Of a DNA stretch of 64,000 nucleotides, positions 24,968 to 34,344 are shown piece by piece. Every line of letters starts with the position of its first letter. The first letter of the stretch is position 1. The notes below the pieces were generated by a model, which was not told where the DNA came from, did not search any database, and saw only the letters and a program-made list of their open reading frames with translations. The DNA comes from Paenibacillus xerothermodurans (GTDB lineage: Bacteria > Bacillota > Bacilli > Paenibacillales > NBRC-103111): assembly GCF_002220865.2 (NCBI RefSeq), contig NZ_NHRJ02000002.1, positions 186,001 through 250,000 on the forward strand, read 5' to 3'. Position numbers and translations under genes: made by a program.

Positions 24968-25894
24968 ATGCGGACAAATAACCTGCAAGTCGCAAAAAGT
25001 GTTTTCGAAGACCTGCATTTAAAGCTGGTGCTCGCAGGCTTTGGTCAAGTATCACAAGGCTGGGGAAGAACGGAGTTCGTGCCAACCTATAATAGGCTGT
25101 ATTATGTTGTGGAAGGAAAGTGCAGCATCAAAGCCGCCGGAAGGGAATTTGTGGCTTCAGGAGGACATCTGGTTGTGATTCCCGCTGGATTTCCACTCTC
25201 TTACCGCTCAATTCGCGGTGAGAAACTGGTCAAGTTCTGGTGTCATTTTTCGGCCAAAATCGGTCATATGCAAATGTTCCAAATGCTCGAATTCCCACCT
25301 TACATCGAGGTTCTAGAAAGTGAAGGGAATGATTTACGGGACTTATTCGACCGGCTGCTCAGCGCCAAGCAGGAAGCTGAAGATATCACAGCCCTATTGA
25401 AAATACACAATTGCTTATCCGATCTCATTATCTATCTGATAGAGCGCGCCCGCCCAGTGAGATTGAACCCGGTGGTGACCGCCGCTCAGCGCTATCGAAT
25501 TCACAGTTACATTGAAGAACATCTCGCCGGGCCTCTATCCCTGGAACAATTGGCGGCGGCGTTTCATTACAGTCCTAACTATTTTATCCGGTACTTCAAG
25601 TCCATTTTCCATGTTTCTCCCCACCGGTACATCACTCAAATGAGGCTGGAAAAAGGGCAATGGCTGCTTGAAAATTCAAAATGGTCCGTGGGAAAAATCG
25701 CGGACATCATCGGTATGAAGCCGATTCCCTTTGCAAAAATGTTTAAACAGGCCACCGCGCTCACACCGACCGATTACCGCAGATTGCACGCCGGAGCACA
25801 AGCCGAACGGACAGATACTATGGCATTACGGGATACGCCGGCCGCGAACCGGTGGCAAGGTGCACCCTGCGAACACACCCAACCAAGCGGATAG
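24968..25894 (+). CDS. AraC family transcriptional regulator
   Basis: A 308-residue AraC protein. The N-terminal half is a cupin-type sensing domain (FVPTYNRLYYVVEGKCSIKA, GGHLVVIPAGFPLSYRS). The C-terminal half (about 180-285) has the double helix-turn-helix: SLEQLAAAFHYSPNYFIRYF then WSVGKIADIIGMKPIPFAKM, ending TPTDYRRLH. A Pro/Thr-rich tail of about 35 residues is extra. ATG 24968 is chosen, with AAGGGGGG 8 bases upstream. It is convergent with the adjacent PL6 lyase gene; AraC proteins beside polysaccharide lyases often sense their oligosaccharide products, which is plausible here but not shown. Confidence 0.9.
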   Translation: MRTNNLQVAKSVFEDLHLKLVLAGFGQVSQGWGRTEFVPTYNRLYYVVEGKCSIKAAGREFVASGGHLVVIPAGFPLSYRSIRGEKLVKFWCHFSAKIGHMQMFQMLEFPPYIEVLESEGNDLRDLFDRLLSAKQEAEDITALLKIHNCLSDLIIYLIERARPVRLNPVVTAAQRYRIHSYIEEHLAGPLSLEQLAAAFHYSPNYFIRYFKSIFHVSPHRYITQMRLEKGQWLLENSKWSVGKIADIIGMKPIPFAKMFKQATALTPTDYRRLHAGAQAERTDTMALRDTPAANRWQGAPCEHTQPSG

Positions 25895-25948
25895 ACGACA
25901 TCACCAGGATCCATAGACGACAGGCGCAGCCGCTGACGCACAAAAAAC

Positions 25949-25978
25949 ATCCCGCACCACTGTGACATATCGCGGGAT
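25949..25978 (-). terminator. intrinsic terminator of the first PL6 lyase gene
   Basis: ATCCCGC (25949-25955) pairs with GCGGGAT (25972-25978); on the minus strand GTTTTTTG follows. It also separates the convergent AraC gene. Confidence 0.75.
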
Positions 25979-26071
25979 TTGCCAGCTCACCGGTAGCTTC
26001 GCTGGTAGCCGCTCTGACCGCGGTATGTGCTGCTTATTGGCACGGGAAGTTCTCTTTTTATTAACGAAAAA

Positions 26072-27769
26072 TCAAGGCATCCAGTTTGGCCCAACATCCG
26101 CCCCTGTCAATGGCCGGTTCAGCAGCGCGCGGATCGCCGAGCCATCGCCGCCCGGATCCAGCCAAACGCCGCGGGAGCGCAACTTCTGATCATGGTCCGT
26201 TTGGAAATGGCGGCGGCCTGCGTTGATGTCCATCTGCCCCGGCGCTAACTCGTGTATTCCATTGTCCAATTTGCGCATCTTGCTGTTAAGTATCTGAAAA
26301 CCTTGCGTACCCTGATTCGTATGCAGGGCGACCTGTCCGCCTATCACAGCATTGCCTTTGTAGTGATTTGGCTGGAACTCAAATACGTCAAGCGGCGGCA
26401 TGCGGTCCTGCGGCGGAGCGTATACGGAATTCGTTACAGAGGGCACACTCCCAGGCGCTTTGTAGCTCAGATTATATTGGATCTTGTTATTTTCCGGGAG
26501 CAGGACGAGTTGCTTCCTAGGCCAATGGTTTTTGTACCAATAACCGATATGAATGTCCTCGCTGCCGTTGTTCACGAATGTGTTGAATGCGAATAACCCG
26601 TTCTTCACTTGCCCGTAGGTCGGCACAAGTCCATATGGGGTATTGGGACGAAAGATGGGCTCATAGCTGGGTGTCAAGTATCCGGGCTTACCATCAGCAT
26701 CAACATAATATTCCCCTGATGTCAGCGTTAGCCCGATTCCGGTTGTGTCCGCGACGTAGTTTTGAATGACCGTGTGGTTTTGACCTGATACTCGGATCCC
26801 TGAGGTACCTTCTATTTTCTCCCCTAAAATAAAATTACCTTGGATCGTGTTATTGTTACCGCTGCGGCCGACTATCCCTCCTCTCGAACCGCGGAAAGTG
26901 TTATACCGGACGAGGTTATGGTTCGATTTGAGCGATATGATTTCGGCGCCCTCACCGTCAGCGTGCTCGAACAAATTGTATTCGATGGTCATGAACGCCC
27001 CGTCGCTCCCCAACTCCTCATTATCCCCGTACCCGACAACCTGGACAATTTCACGGCCATTCTCGTTGTGGAAAGGAATGTCCTTAAAATGATTGCGCGC
27101 CACTGTGTTATGCTTGGAGTCGCGGTGCTGGGCAAGAAGCGGGCCGCTGTGGTTTTTGCCTGCAAAATAATTGTTGTCTACCGTGTTATAATCCCCGTTA
27201 ATGTAAACCCACTGGTATCTGGTGTTGGTGTTTGGCGGATTGTAGTTGTCAATGGCCGTGTTTGTTAGCCGGCCGTAGTCGGAATTCAGCGAGATGACGA
27301 CACCTGTGTTCGTGGGCGTGCTCTGCTTGAAGTGCAGACCGTCCACGATCAGATGCGGGCTTTGCACGCTCAGCTTGGAATTGCCCTCCAAGATGACTTT
27401 GCCCGGCGTTTTAGCGCACAGCGTAACAGGTCGATCCGCTGTGGCCTCCGCCCGAAAGACAATCTCCGCATCTTTCCACACGCCATCCGCCATCTCAATT
27501 ACTCCGCCCGGCTGTATCCTGCCCATCGCTGCCGCCAGCTCAGTCATGTTCGCGACTCGTTCAACTTGGGTGGCCCTGCCTCGTGGCTTGCTGCCGTAGG
27601 CACGGGTCTCGGCCCTGGCGGATTCGGAGAATACGGACGTTTCCAACTCGTGCGGCCGCTGTGCCGCTGCGTGGCCAGAACCAGCGCTTAAGGGTACCGT
27701 GACAAGACTAGTGGCGATAGTAAGCGCTGCCATTTTGCGTTGACCTTTGCGTGACTCATTTTTTTGCAT
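26072..27769 (-). CDS. secreted PL6-family polysaccharide lyase (alginate lyase/chondroitinase B-like)
   Basis: A 565-residue exported right-handed beta-helix enzyme. A signal peptide spans about 1-35 (ending GSGHAAA). Helix coils follow with Asn ladders (SPHLIVDGLHFKQS, YINGDYNTVDNNYFAGKNHS). The catalytic region shows the PL6 Lys in EIISLKSNHNLVRYNTF and the Arg in VGRSGNNNTIQGNF; the usual R-H-G is R-S-G here. PL6 enzymes cut alginate or dermatan sulfate by beta-elimination. The last residues, RPLTGADVGPNWMP, share a motif with the second PL6 protein at 40677-42245. ATG follows GGGAGG at 9 bases. It is convergent with an AraC regulator. Confidence 0.88.
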   Translation of the reverse strand: MQKNESRKGQRKMAALTIATSLVTVPLSAGSGHAAAQRPHELETSVFSESARAETRAYGSKPRGRATQVERVANMTELAAAMGRIQPGGVIEMADGVWKDAEIVFRAEATADRPVTLCAKTPGKVILEGNSKLSVQSPHLIVDGLHFKQSTPTNTGVVISLNSDYGRLTNTAIDNYNPPNTNTRYQWVYINGDYNTVDNNYFAGKNHSGPLLAQHRDSKHNTVARNHFKDIPFHNENGREIVQVVGYGDNEELGSDGAFMTIEYNLFEHADGEGAEIISLKSNHNLVRYNTFRGSRGGIVGRSGNNNTIQGNFILGEKIEGTSGIRVSGQNHTVIQNYVADTTGIGLTLTSGEYYVDADGKPGYLTPSYEPIFRPNTPYGLVPTYGQVKNGLFAFNTFVNNGSEDIHIGYWYKNHWPRKQLVLLPENNKIQYNLSYKAPGSVPSVTNSVYAPPQDRMPPLDVFEFQPNHYKGNAVIGGQVALHTNQGTQGFQILNSKMRKLDNGIHELAPGQMDINAGRRHFQTDHDQKLRSRGVWLDPGGDGSAIRALLNRPLTGADVGPNWMP

Positions 27770-27985
27770 CTGTGGCTTCCTCCCTTTTTGGAATGGTGGT
27801 TGCGCGCTAATCGCGCGGTAAGGCGAAATGCCGCCACAAGGTGCAGCGCGATCGCCAGCACACTAAGAATAAACCGCCACCGCATGACAATTGTTATCCT
27901 GATCCTTGTCAAAAATTAACCATCCAGCGCTGTGCATGCCTGAACCAATCTACAATTGAGGTGTACCCCACTGCAAAATAAAAAA

Positions 27986-28006
27986 GGACAGGCTGTGTCC
28001 CTGTCC
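27986..28006 (-). terminator. intrinsic terminator of the MATE gene
   Basis: GGACAGG (27986-27992) pairs with CCTGTCC (28000-28006); on the minus strand TTTTTTATTTT follows. It is 22 bases after the stop at 28028. Confidence 0.85.
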
Positions 28007-28027
28007 CTCCTGCTTGTCCCCGCATGA

Positions 28028-29395
28028 TTACGGCATCGAAACCGTCGCTCTTGACTCCACCCGCACTTTGGATTCGGTCATAAATTTTTTGGATCTCCAC
28101 CGCAATAAAACCAGCACTCCGCGGAGCAATTCATCTGCAATCATGGCCGCATAGACACCGTATAATCCCCACCCGAGGTGAATGCTTAAATAATACGAGA
28201 GTCCAGCAGCAACAATCCACATCGAGCCTAAACCGGTGTACATAAAAAAGCGCGTCTCCCCTACCGCTACAAGGGCGTTGCCTATCGCCATATTGAGCAT
28301 CTTCGCCGGCTGCAAAAGCAGGTTCAGCCCCAGCATCGCGACTCCCATCGCCACAATCTCCGTATCGTCGGTGAACAGCATTATCGCCTCCCTGCCGAAT
28401 AAACAGAGCAGCAATGCGTTCGCCTGAACAAACATCAGCCCTATCCACATTACACGGTAGGCACTTCGATAAGCGGCCGTCTCATCGCCCGAGCCGAATA
28501 GATGGGCAATTCGAATCTGTCCTGCCAATGCGATGGAATACCCGGTCAAAAAACAAAACGATTCCATTGTATTCAGGTATGTCCGAGCACTGAGTTCCCT
28601 CGCTCCGAGCATAGCTATAAAAGCAAAAATCAGCAGCTGAGTAAAGCACCACGATGACATGCTGATGCCGAGCGGCCAGCTTAGTTTCAACGTCTCCTTG
28701 AACAACGGCCGATTGAATAATCGGATGTCGCTCCACTCAATGCGCTGCCGGAAGGAATAACGATAAACGAACAGCAAGGCGACAACCGCCAACACACGGC
28801 TGATCGTAGTAGACCACGCGATTCCAGCCAGGCCCCATTGAGGTACGCCGAACGCGCCGTAGATCACTATATAGTTCAGCGCCACATGGACAAGGTTCAT
28901 GCCAATGGCAATATACATGGGACTGCGCGTGTTGCCTGTGTTGCGTATCACGGTACTCAAAGCCGTCATCGCCGCCATAAACACCATCCCCAGGCCGACT
29001 ATGGAGATATAAGTTTGCCCGAGCGGCTGCAGCTCCGGAGGCAGCTGCAGCCAGCCGGCGATGGCGCCTGCGCCGAAGTACAGCCCAAAACTGAGCGCCA
29101 GCCCAATCCCTATGCAGAGCTTCGAGCCGATAATACTGATCAACCGCGCATCTTCTTCTTTGCCGGCGCCTAAACGCTGGGCAACCAGGATCCCTGTTCC
29201 GCTGGCAACCGCCATAAACAAAATATTGACGGCAGCAAACAGCTGCGTTGAAATACCGATCACTGCGACTGAATCATCCGAGATACGGCTCACCATCAAT
29301 GTGTCTGCCGTGCCAAGCAAAAACTGTAAAAACATTTCCAGAAAAATCGGCCATGCCAGCATCCACAGCGACATCTTCCGGTCATTCCTCTGCAT
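28028..29395 (-). CDS. MATE family efflux transporter
   Basis: A 455-residue membrane protein with about 12 hydrophobic segments in two related halves. MATE hallmarks: MLAWPIFLEMFLQFLLGTAD at the N-terminus, VSRISDDSVAVIGISTQLFA, and GTGILVAQRLGAGKEEDARL (G-x-x-x-x-x-QxxGA). The second half repeats the pattern around IALAGQIRIAHLFGSGDETA. These export cationic drugs or metabolites using Na+ or H+. ATG follows GGGAGG at 9 bases. It is divergent from an AraC gene 155 bases away, which is the likely regulator, and is terminated by a strong hairpin. Confidence 0.92.
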   Translation of the reverse strand: MQRNDRKMSLWMLAWPIFLEMFLQFLLGTADTLMVSRISDDSVAVIGISTQLFAAVNILFMAVASGTGILVAQRLGAGKEEDARLISIIGSKLCIGIGLALSFGLYFGAGAIAGWLQLPPELQPLGQTYISIVGLGMVFMAAMTALSTVIRNTGNTRSPMYIAIGMNLVHVALNYIVIYGAFGVPQWGLAGIAWSTTISRVLAVVALLFVYRYSFRQRIEWSDIRLFNRPLFKETLKLSWPLGISMSSWCFTQLLIFAFIAMLGARELSARTYLNTMESFCFLTGYSIALAGQIRIAHLFGSGDETAAYRSAYRVMWIGLMFVQANALLLCLFGREAIMLFTDDTEIVAMGVAMLGLNLLLQPAKMLNMAIGNALVAVGETRFFMYTGLGSMWIVAAGLSYYLSIHLGWGLYGVYAAMIADELLRGVLVLLRWRSKKFMTESKVRVESRATVSMP

Positions 29396-29550
29396 GCAAA
29401 AACGCCTCCCGCTCCCCGCTGGTGCCTTATCGATCTCAGTTCTTTCGAGCTGGTCATTCCACAGTATAACCGCTATACTGGGATGGATGTGTTCATTATT
29501 TGAACCAAAACTTTCACTATTCCAACTTCGGATAGCCGAGGTGATAACAC

Positions 29551-30423
29551 TTGTCCATACTGCAGTTTAACGCTCCCCCGCTGCCCCACTTTATCGCCGG
29601 CGGGTTCGCGGTATTTGAACCGGGACAACAACACTTAAACCGGAAAAACATCGGCGTGTTCGATCTGCTGATCGTAACGCACGGCTGCTTGTACATCGGT
29701 GAGGAAGACCGGCGGTACGAGGTTTCGGCAGGTCATGCGTTAATTCTTCGTCCTGACCGTCATCACTATCCGGCTGAGGCATGCGCTGTTGAAACGGGAC
29801 ACTATTGGCTGCATTTTAACACGCTGGGTAAATGGGGGCAGGCGGATGAGAGCGCTGCCCGCCCGGAGCCGGTGTCAACCACAAATACTTTAACAATGGA
29901 AACCTTTACATTATTGATCCCCCAATTTGTGAGGTTTCTACAGCCGTCCAGCTGCTACGAAAAGCTTCATCAGCTGCTGCAAGTGAGACAAACCTCATAC
30001 AGCAACGAAGTACGCTGGAGACAGCAGCTGATCTTTCAAGAGATCCTCGAGCTGCTTAGCGCTTCGCTCGACGTGCATGCCACCGCACCCGGCGTTAGGG
30101 TGGCTGACCAGGCGGCATCCTATCTAAGAATGCATTACAAAGAAGACATTAGTGCGAAAATGCTTGGGGAGAGCTTAAATTTTCATCCCGTGTACATTGC
30201 CCGATGCATGCAAAAGGAGTTCGGATGTTCACCGTTTGAGTACTTGATGCAGTATCGTCTGGAGCAAGCCAAGCTTCTGCTTCTCCAGACAGATTTGCCC
30301 GTGGCCCGTATCGCCGAGCAGGTCGGCTTTCAGCAGCCCTCCTATTTCAGCTCTAGCTTCACCAAATATGAGAAAATTTCGCCCAGGGACTACAGGAAAC
30401 GGTTCCGATTCATGCTGGAATAG
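29551..30423 (+). CDS. AraC family transcriptional regulator
   Basis: A 290-residue AraC protein: cupin-like N-terminal sensing domain (VFDLLIVTHGCLYIGEEDRR, SAGHALILRPDRHHYPAE) and a C-terminal double helix-turn-helix (about 185-285, with SAKMLGESLNFHPVYIARCM and LPVARIAEQVGFQQPSYFSS). The start is TTG 29551, with GAGGTGATAACAC before it. It is divergent from the MATE pump and convergent with the VOC gene, whose stop codon begins at the very next base. It probably controls the pump, the ligand being a small molecule or sugar. Confidence 0.9.
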   Translation: MSILQFNAPPLPHFIAGGFAVFEPGQQHLNRKNIGVFDLLIVTHGCLYIGEEDRRYEVSAGHALILRPDRHHYPAEACAVETGHYWLHFNTLGKWGQADESAARPEPVSTTNTLTMETFTLLIPQFVRFLQPSSCYEKLHQLLQVRQTSYSNEVRWRQQLIFQEILELLSASLDVHATAPGVRVADQAASYLRMHYKEDISAKMLGESLNFHPVYIARCMQKEFGCSPFEYLMQYRLEQAKLLLLQTDLPVARIAEQVGFQQPSYFSSSFTKYEKISPRDYRKRFRFMLE

Positions 30424-30807
30424 CTATGAGTCATAGGGGGCATCGAACTCGATAATATTATTATCCGGGTCCAGGATGTAAATCTGGGTGAAGCCCACGA
30501 CGCTATTCGGTCGTGCCTCATAGGGCACTCCAGACTTTTCTAGATACTGGACCGTTTCGCTGTGACTTTTCACCCAGATGGCGAAGTGGCCGTCAATCGT
30601 ATCTATGCCGCTTTCGCGCAAGGCTTCGCCATTCGGATTCTCCAGCAGATGAAGATGCTGGCTGCCTATGGCGTACCACGTGCCTTTGGATTTTAACGGC
30701 GGACGTTCAATCTGCTGCAATTGCAGCACTTCCTCGTAAAATTTCCTCGCCGTTGCCAAATCCCTCACCGCGAGACTGACATGATGCAGATGCTGAAACT
30801 CGATCAT
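30424..30807 (-). CDS. VOC family (glyoxalase/dioxygenase superfamily) protein
   Basis: A 127-residue single VOC domain: FQHLHHVSLAVRDLATARKF at the N-terminus with the first metal-ligand His, HLHLLENPNG in the middle, and FTQIYILDPDNNIIEFDAPY with the terminal Glu ligand. The order matches metal-dependent VOC enzymes such as fosfomycin-resistance proteins, glyoxalase I or small dioxygenases; the exact reaction is not readable. The ATG at 30807 is preferred (AGAGGGG 9 bases upstream); an ATG four codons earlier overlaps that site. It ends flush against the convergent AraC gene. Confidence 0.85.
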   Translation of the reverse strand: MIEFQHLHHVSLAVRDLATARKFYEEVLQLQQIERPPLKSKGTWYAIGSQHLHLLENPNGEALRESGIDTIDGHFAIWVKSHSETVQYLEKSGVPYEARPNSVVGFTQIYILDPDNNIIEFDAPYDS

Positions 30808-31038
30808 CGTTGACATCCCCTCTCGGAAATTCGTTACTTGCAAATTATACATAATGACGAGCCGTTATGGGAAAATGTTTTGGCTGCCTCGGGTTACCGG
30901 AAGTAACGAGCACAACCGATGGCTCGGGCCAGGGCTCGGTGTTTCGTTAACAGGGCGATACGCCAAAAGTACAACGCCTTGCAGCGCCGGGTAATGATTT
31001 ATCTACACAGTCCCGAAAGCGCTCCACAGCAAAAAAAA

Positions 31039-31054
31039 CCCGACCCTCGTCGGG
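31039..31054 (-). terminator. intrinsic terminator of the secreted repeat protein gene
   Basis: CCCGA (31039-31043) pairs with TCGGG (31050-31054), followed on the minus strand by TTTTTTTT. It is 37 bases after the stop at 31091. Confidence 0.75.
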
Positions 31055-31090
31055 GGGATACCTAAATCATTCACACATAGACCGCCGCTT

Positions 31091-32467
31091 TTAATAGACA
31101 TACACGGTCGCTCTAGCCTCCAAGTTGTTGTAGGTAGCCGTTAGTACGGTTTGGCCGTATTTCAACCCGGTGATATTCCCGGCGGCATCCACTGATACGA
31201 TGTCCCCATTGTCCACCTTAAACTGGGTGTATTTCGTGACATCTCGTTTTTGGCCTCCGTAAGTTGCTGTCACCACGGTGTCCAACTGCCCGCCTACAAT
31301 TACACTGTACTCTTCCGAATCCAACCGTAAGCCGGCTGCAGGTGACGGTGAGCCGGGCGATAGCTTGATCAGCTGAGCGGAGCTCTGCTGATACGCACCC
31401 TGGGGCGAGTAGGTCGTTTTCCTTCCATACACGGCTACTCCGCCGTCCGGAGTCGGAAAGGCTTGCTCCATCATAGTCTCTGTCTGGGCGTTGCCATCGT
31501 CCATGACACGCGACCACAACTCTCTGCCGGCGCTGTCTGTTTGAATGACAACATTTTCATACATTTGTCTATAATTAAGTTTGCGGGTAAGAGCGTATCC
31601 ACCGAGCAGGTACCCGCCGTCCCGGGTCACACGAAGCGAGGCAATGTATTCATCCCGCTCGGTGCCATAGGTCTTGGACCATTGTGACCGGCCGGTGGCG
31701 TCGGTTTTGATGAGCACAAACTGTCCGTCCTTGTTACCTGCTATAGCGTAACCTCCATCCGGTGTTTGCGCAGCATGTCCGGCGCCCGTCAGAGCATTAC
31801 CCTTACCTGATGCCAGATAACTCCGCGTCCACGTGATATTGCCCATCTCGTCCAATTTCCACAGATGTAATCCGTTAGAGTTGCCGCTTCCCAAAACATA
31901 TCCTCCGTCCGCTGTTTGTTCAACGGACTCGAGGTTGTAAAAGTCGTCCGAAGCCTTGCGCCATGCCACTTGGCCGCTTTGATCTAACTTGACCACGCTG
32001 TCATACCCTATGAAAATAAATCCTCCGTCGCGCGTCTGCCGGATCTGTGTCATATATTTGATGACATTGCCTTTGAGCGTGGAGGTCCATTGCACCGTCC
32101 CGACCGCATCCGTTTTCCGCACGGTGAATGTTGGATCGACTTTGGTACCGCCGCCTTCGCCTGTAATGTAGCCTCCATCTTGGGTTGCCGCAATGGTATG
32201 GCCGTGCATCGGCTTCGCCCATTCAACCTTTCCACCGGCGTCAGTTTTGACGAAGGAATCGGGATGGGTAAACTGCGGCTCTCCGATCATAATATACCCT
32301 CCGTCCTCCGTACTTTGCGCCTCACCCGGCACGTGGTCGTACGTCTTTTCCCACTCCACATGCGGCACAGCAACGGCTGCTGCGGCGGATCCCGCGCTCC
32401 ACCCTGTGGTTAAGGCAAAGGTCAGTGCACCCGCCAGCCACCGCTTTTTCCATAGTTGTTTGTTCAT
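31091..32467 (-). CDS. secreted beta-propeller-like repeat protein with C-terminal Ig-like domain
   Basis: A 458-residue exported protein. The signal peptide is about 1-30 (ending GSAAAA). From about 35 to 365 it holds seven or so repeats around T-x-DGGYI/V-x-x-G, each with K-x-D-x-x-G-x-x-x-W (KTDAGGKVEW, KLDQSGQVAW, KLDEMGNITW, KTDATGRSQW), suggesting a beta-propeller. Residues about 385-458 resemble a BIG2-type Ig-like domain (GGQLDTVVTATYGGQKRDVT … ITGLKYGQTVLTATY). It is probably a cell-surface or extracellular binding protein. RBS AAGGAGGAG. No sorting motif was seen, so it is likely free or wall-associated. Confidence 0.8.
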   Translation of the reverse strand: MNKQLWKKRWLAGALTFALTTGWSAGSAAAAVAVPHVEWEKTYDHVPGEAQSTEDGGYIMIGEPQFTHPDSFVKTDAGGKVEWAKPMHGHTIAATQDGGYITGEGGGTKVDPTFTVRKTDAVGTVQWTSTLKGNVIKYMTQIRQTRDGGFIFIGYDSVVKLDQSGQVAWRKASDDFYNLESVEQTADGGYVLGSGNSNGLHLWKLDEMGNITWTRSYLASGKGNALTGAGHAAQTPDGGYAIAGNKDGQFVLIKTDATGRSQWSKTYGTERDEYIASLRVTRDGGYLLGGYALTRKLNYRQMYENVVIQTDSAGRELWSRVMDDGNAQTETMMEQAFPTPDGGVAVYGRKTTYSPQGAYQQSSAQLIKLSPGSPSPAAGLRLDSEEYSVIVGGQLDTVVTATYGGQKRDVTKYTQFKVDNGDIVSVDAAGNITGLKYGQTVLTATYNNLEARATVYVY

Positions 32468-32592
32468 CGGCTCCTCCTTATGTTATTAGAACTTGGGCCT
32501 GACTACTGCCTATTTACAGTATTCGCTGTAAGAAGCTGGTTAAAGAACGTCGTGCGAAAAAAATGACAAATAATGTGAGACGAGTTGCAGGA

Positions 32593-33810
32593 TTACCCCA
32601 ACAGCTCCTGTCCTTTTGTCTCTTTACCAAGCACAAACACAGCTAGTGCACCGATCAGTATCGCAACGAAAAACATGATAAAAATGCCCTGTATCCCCAC
32701 TCCGGCCGTAACCAGAGTGCCCACAAGGAACGGTGCGACCACACCGCCCACACGCCCGAACGAGGCCGCTAAGCCAACTCCCGTGGACCGCACGGCGGTG
32801 GGATATAGCTCCGGAGTATAGGCGTATAAACCTCCCCACGCTCCAAGATTAAAGAAGGATAAGCAAATACCTGCCGCAATCAGCATCCCCTCGGAGTTCG
32901 CACTGCCGAACCAAAGCGCGCTGACCGCCGTCAGAACGAGGTAAGTGATGATGACAAATTTGCGGCCGAACCGCTCGATAAAATATGCGGCCGTGAAATA
33001 ACCGGGCAGCTGCGCCAGCGTCATAATCAACACGTATTGGAAACCTTTGACCAAATCGAACCCTTTTAACACCATCACCGTCGGAAGCCATAAAAACATA
33101 CCGTAATAAGAGAACACAACGGTAAACCATAGCACCCACAGCATAATAGTGGAACTGCGGTATTTTGCAGCCCACACGGCAAGAAACCGTTCCCTATAGC
33201 TGATCGCACGGGCGGCCCGGTTGCTGCTGAATCGTGGAGGATCAGAGATAGTGCGCCGCAAGTAGAATGCATACAACGCGGGCAGCGCGCCGATAACAAA
33301 AGCCGCCTGCCAGCCGTAACGCGGGATGACGAAGTAAGCAATTAATGCGGCTGCCAGCCATCCGCCTGCCCAAAAGCTCTCCAACAGCACCACGGCTCTT
33401 CCCCGATCTTTCACCGGCATGCTTTCGGATACGAGTGTTGAGGCAACCGGAAGTTCGCCGCCCAATCCGACGCCCGCCACAAAACGCAGCACGCACAGCA
33501 CGACAAAGCTGGTCGCTAGCGCAGATAAACCGCTTGCCACAGAGAAAACGAGAAGCGTCCAAACGAGCACCGGCGCACGGCCGAATCGGTCGGCCATATA
33601 CCCGGCGATGGCTGCACCAAAGACCATCCCTATCGAATTGATGCTTGTGAATATTCCCACTTGCTGAGGTGACAACTGCCATTCAACCGCGAGCGACGCC
33701 ACGATGAATGAAATAATGCCGACATCCATGGCATCGAACAACCAGCTTAAGCCGGCACTGACAAGCAATTTCCGGTGTTTCGGATTCTGCAGCAACTCCA
33801 ACTGTTTCAA
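32593..33810 (-). CDS. niaP: NiaP (YceI)-like MFS transporter, probable nicotinate importer
   Basis: A 405-residue MFS protein with 12 predicted membrane segments, matching B. subtilis YceI/NiaP in many blocks: LVSAGLSWLFDAMDVGIISF, GLGGELPVASTLVSE, VVLLESFWAGGWLAAALIAY, FSYYGMFLWLPTVMVLKGF, LAQLPGYFTAAYFIERFGRK and SFFNLGAWGGLYAYTPELYP. NiaP imports niacin for NAD synthesis; close homologues may carry other aromatic acids. The MFS loop motif is GYMADRFGRAPV. TTG 33810 follows GGGAG. Single gene, no NiaR/NadR operator recognised upstream. Confidence 0.85.
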   Translation of the reverse strand: MKQLELLQNPKHRKLLVSAGLSWLFDAMDVGIISFIVASLAVEWQLSPQQVGIFTSINSIGMVFGAAIAGYMADRFGRAPVLVWTLLVFSVASGLSALATSFVVLCVLRFVAGVGLGGELPVASTLVSESMPVKDRGRAVVLLESFWAGGWLAAALIAYFVIPRYGWQAAFVIGALPALYAFYLRRTISDPPRFSSNRAARAISYRERFLAVWAAKYRSSTIMLWVLWFTVVFSYYGMFLWLPTVMVLKGFDLVKGFQYVLIMTLAQLPGYFTAAYFIERFGRKFVIITYLVLTAVSALWFGSANSEGMLIAAGICLSFFNLGAWGGLYAYTPELYPTAVRSTGVGLAASFGRVGGVVAPFLVGTLVTAGVGIQGIFIMFFVAILIGALAVFVLGKETKGQELLG

Positions 33811-34005
33811 ACGCTCAACTCCCTAACAGATCAGCTTTATATGTATAATGACCGCAACCACAGGCCGTAGTATGACGAATCGCACAACGAGACAAGCCCG
33901 CTTGATCGCGATGAAAAGGGTCTACACCGGTAGCGATAAATTCGTTTGGTGAATTGCAGAGGGGTTGAATATTCGTGCGGAAGTTATATGCTCGTGTTCT
34001 CTATG

Positions 34006-34125
34006 TTATTTTTTATTGTCCATTCTGTCGAACCGTCTTTCGAACCGTGCGTTGATGCCTTTCACTTCATCACGCAACCCGTCCATCTTAGAAGCGATCT
34101 GCTGCAGTAATCCTTCGTTAGTCAT
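34006..34125 (-). CDS. very small coiled-coil protein
   Basis: A 39-residue frame MTNEGLLQQIASKMDGLRDE … NARFERRFDRMDNKK, with heptad-like spacing typical of short coiled-coil proteins found singly or at phage and plasmid loci. GGGAGAG is 9-14 bases upstream of ATG 34125. It may be a truncated member of a longer coiled-coil family. No operon partner of known function; the frame at 34168-34344 lies just upstream on the same strand. Confidence 0.45.
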   Translation of the reverse strand: MTNEGLLQQIASKMDGLRDEVKGINARFERRFDRMDNKK

Positions 34126-34167
34126 GTCCGCTCACTCTCCCTATCTCGATCATACCATACTCGTAAT

Positions 34168-34344
34168 TTACAACAAGCCCATTTGTGCTTTGGATTCAAA
34201 CTGGCCACCCTGGAACATCAGATTCGCGTTTGCTCCGATCATTCCTTCACCTTTGTACATATACATCGCCGTATGGAGCTCACTCCCTTTATCGCCGGTG
34301 TCTGCACATCTTAGGTGTTTTTTATTTCGTGGTTCTTTTAGCAC
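34168..34344 (-). CDS. small hypothetical protein or gene remnant
   Basis: A 58-codon frame from GTG 34344 to a TAA at 34168, containing SELHTAMYMYKGEGMIGANA and FQGGQFESKAQMGLL. Amino-acid use looks protein-like, but the start has no good ribosome site, so this may be the tail of a decayed gene. Unrecognised. Bases 34345-34720 to its right hold nothing else I can support. Confidence 0.35.
   Translation of the reverse strand: MLKEPRNKKHLRCADTGDKGSELHTAMYMYKGEGMIGANANLMFQGGQFESKAQMGLL

Noticed and set aside
27688-27912. 74-codon minus-strand frame with a hydrophobic start upstream of the first PL6 gene
   Set aside because: It overlaps the 5' end and ribosome site of the lyase gene and has no initiation signal of its own.
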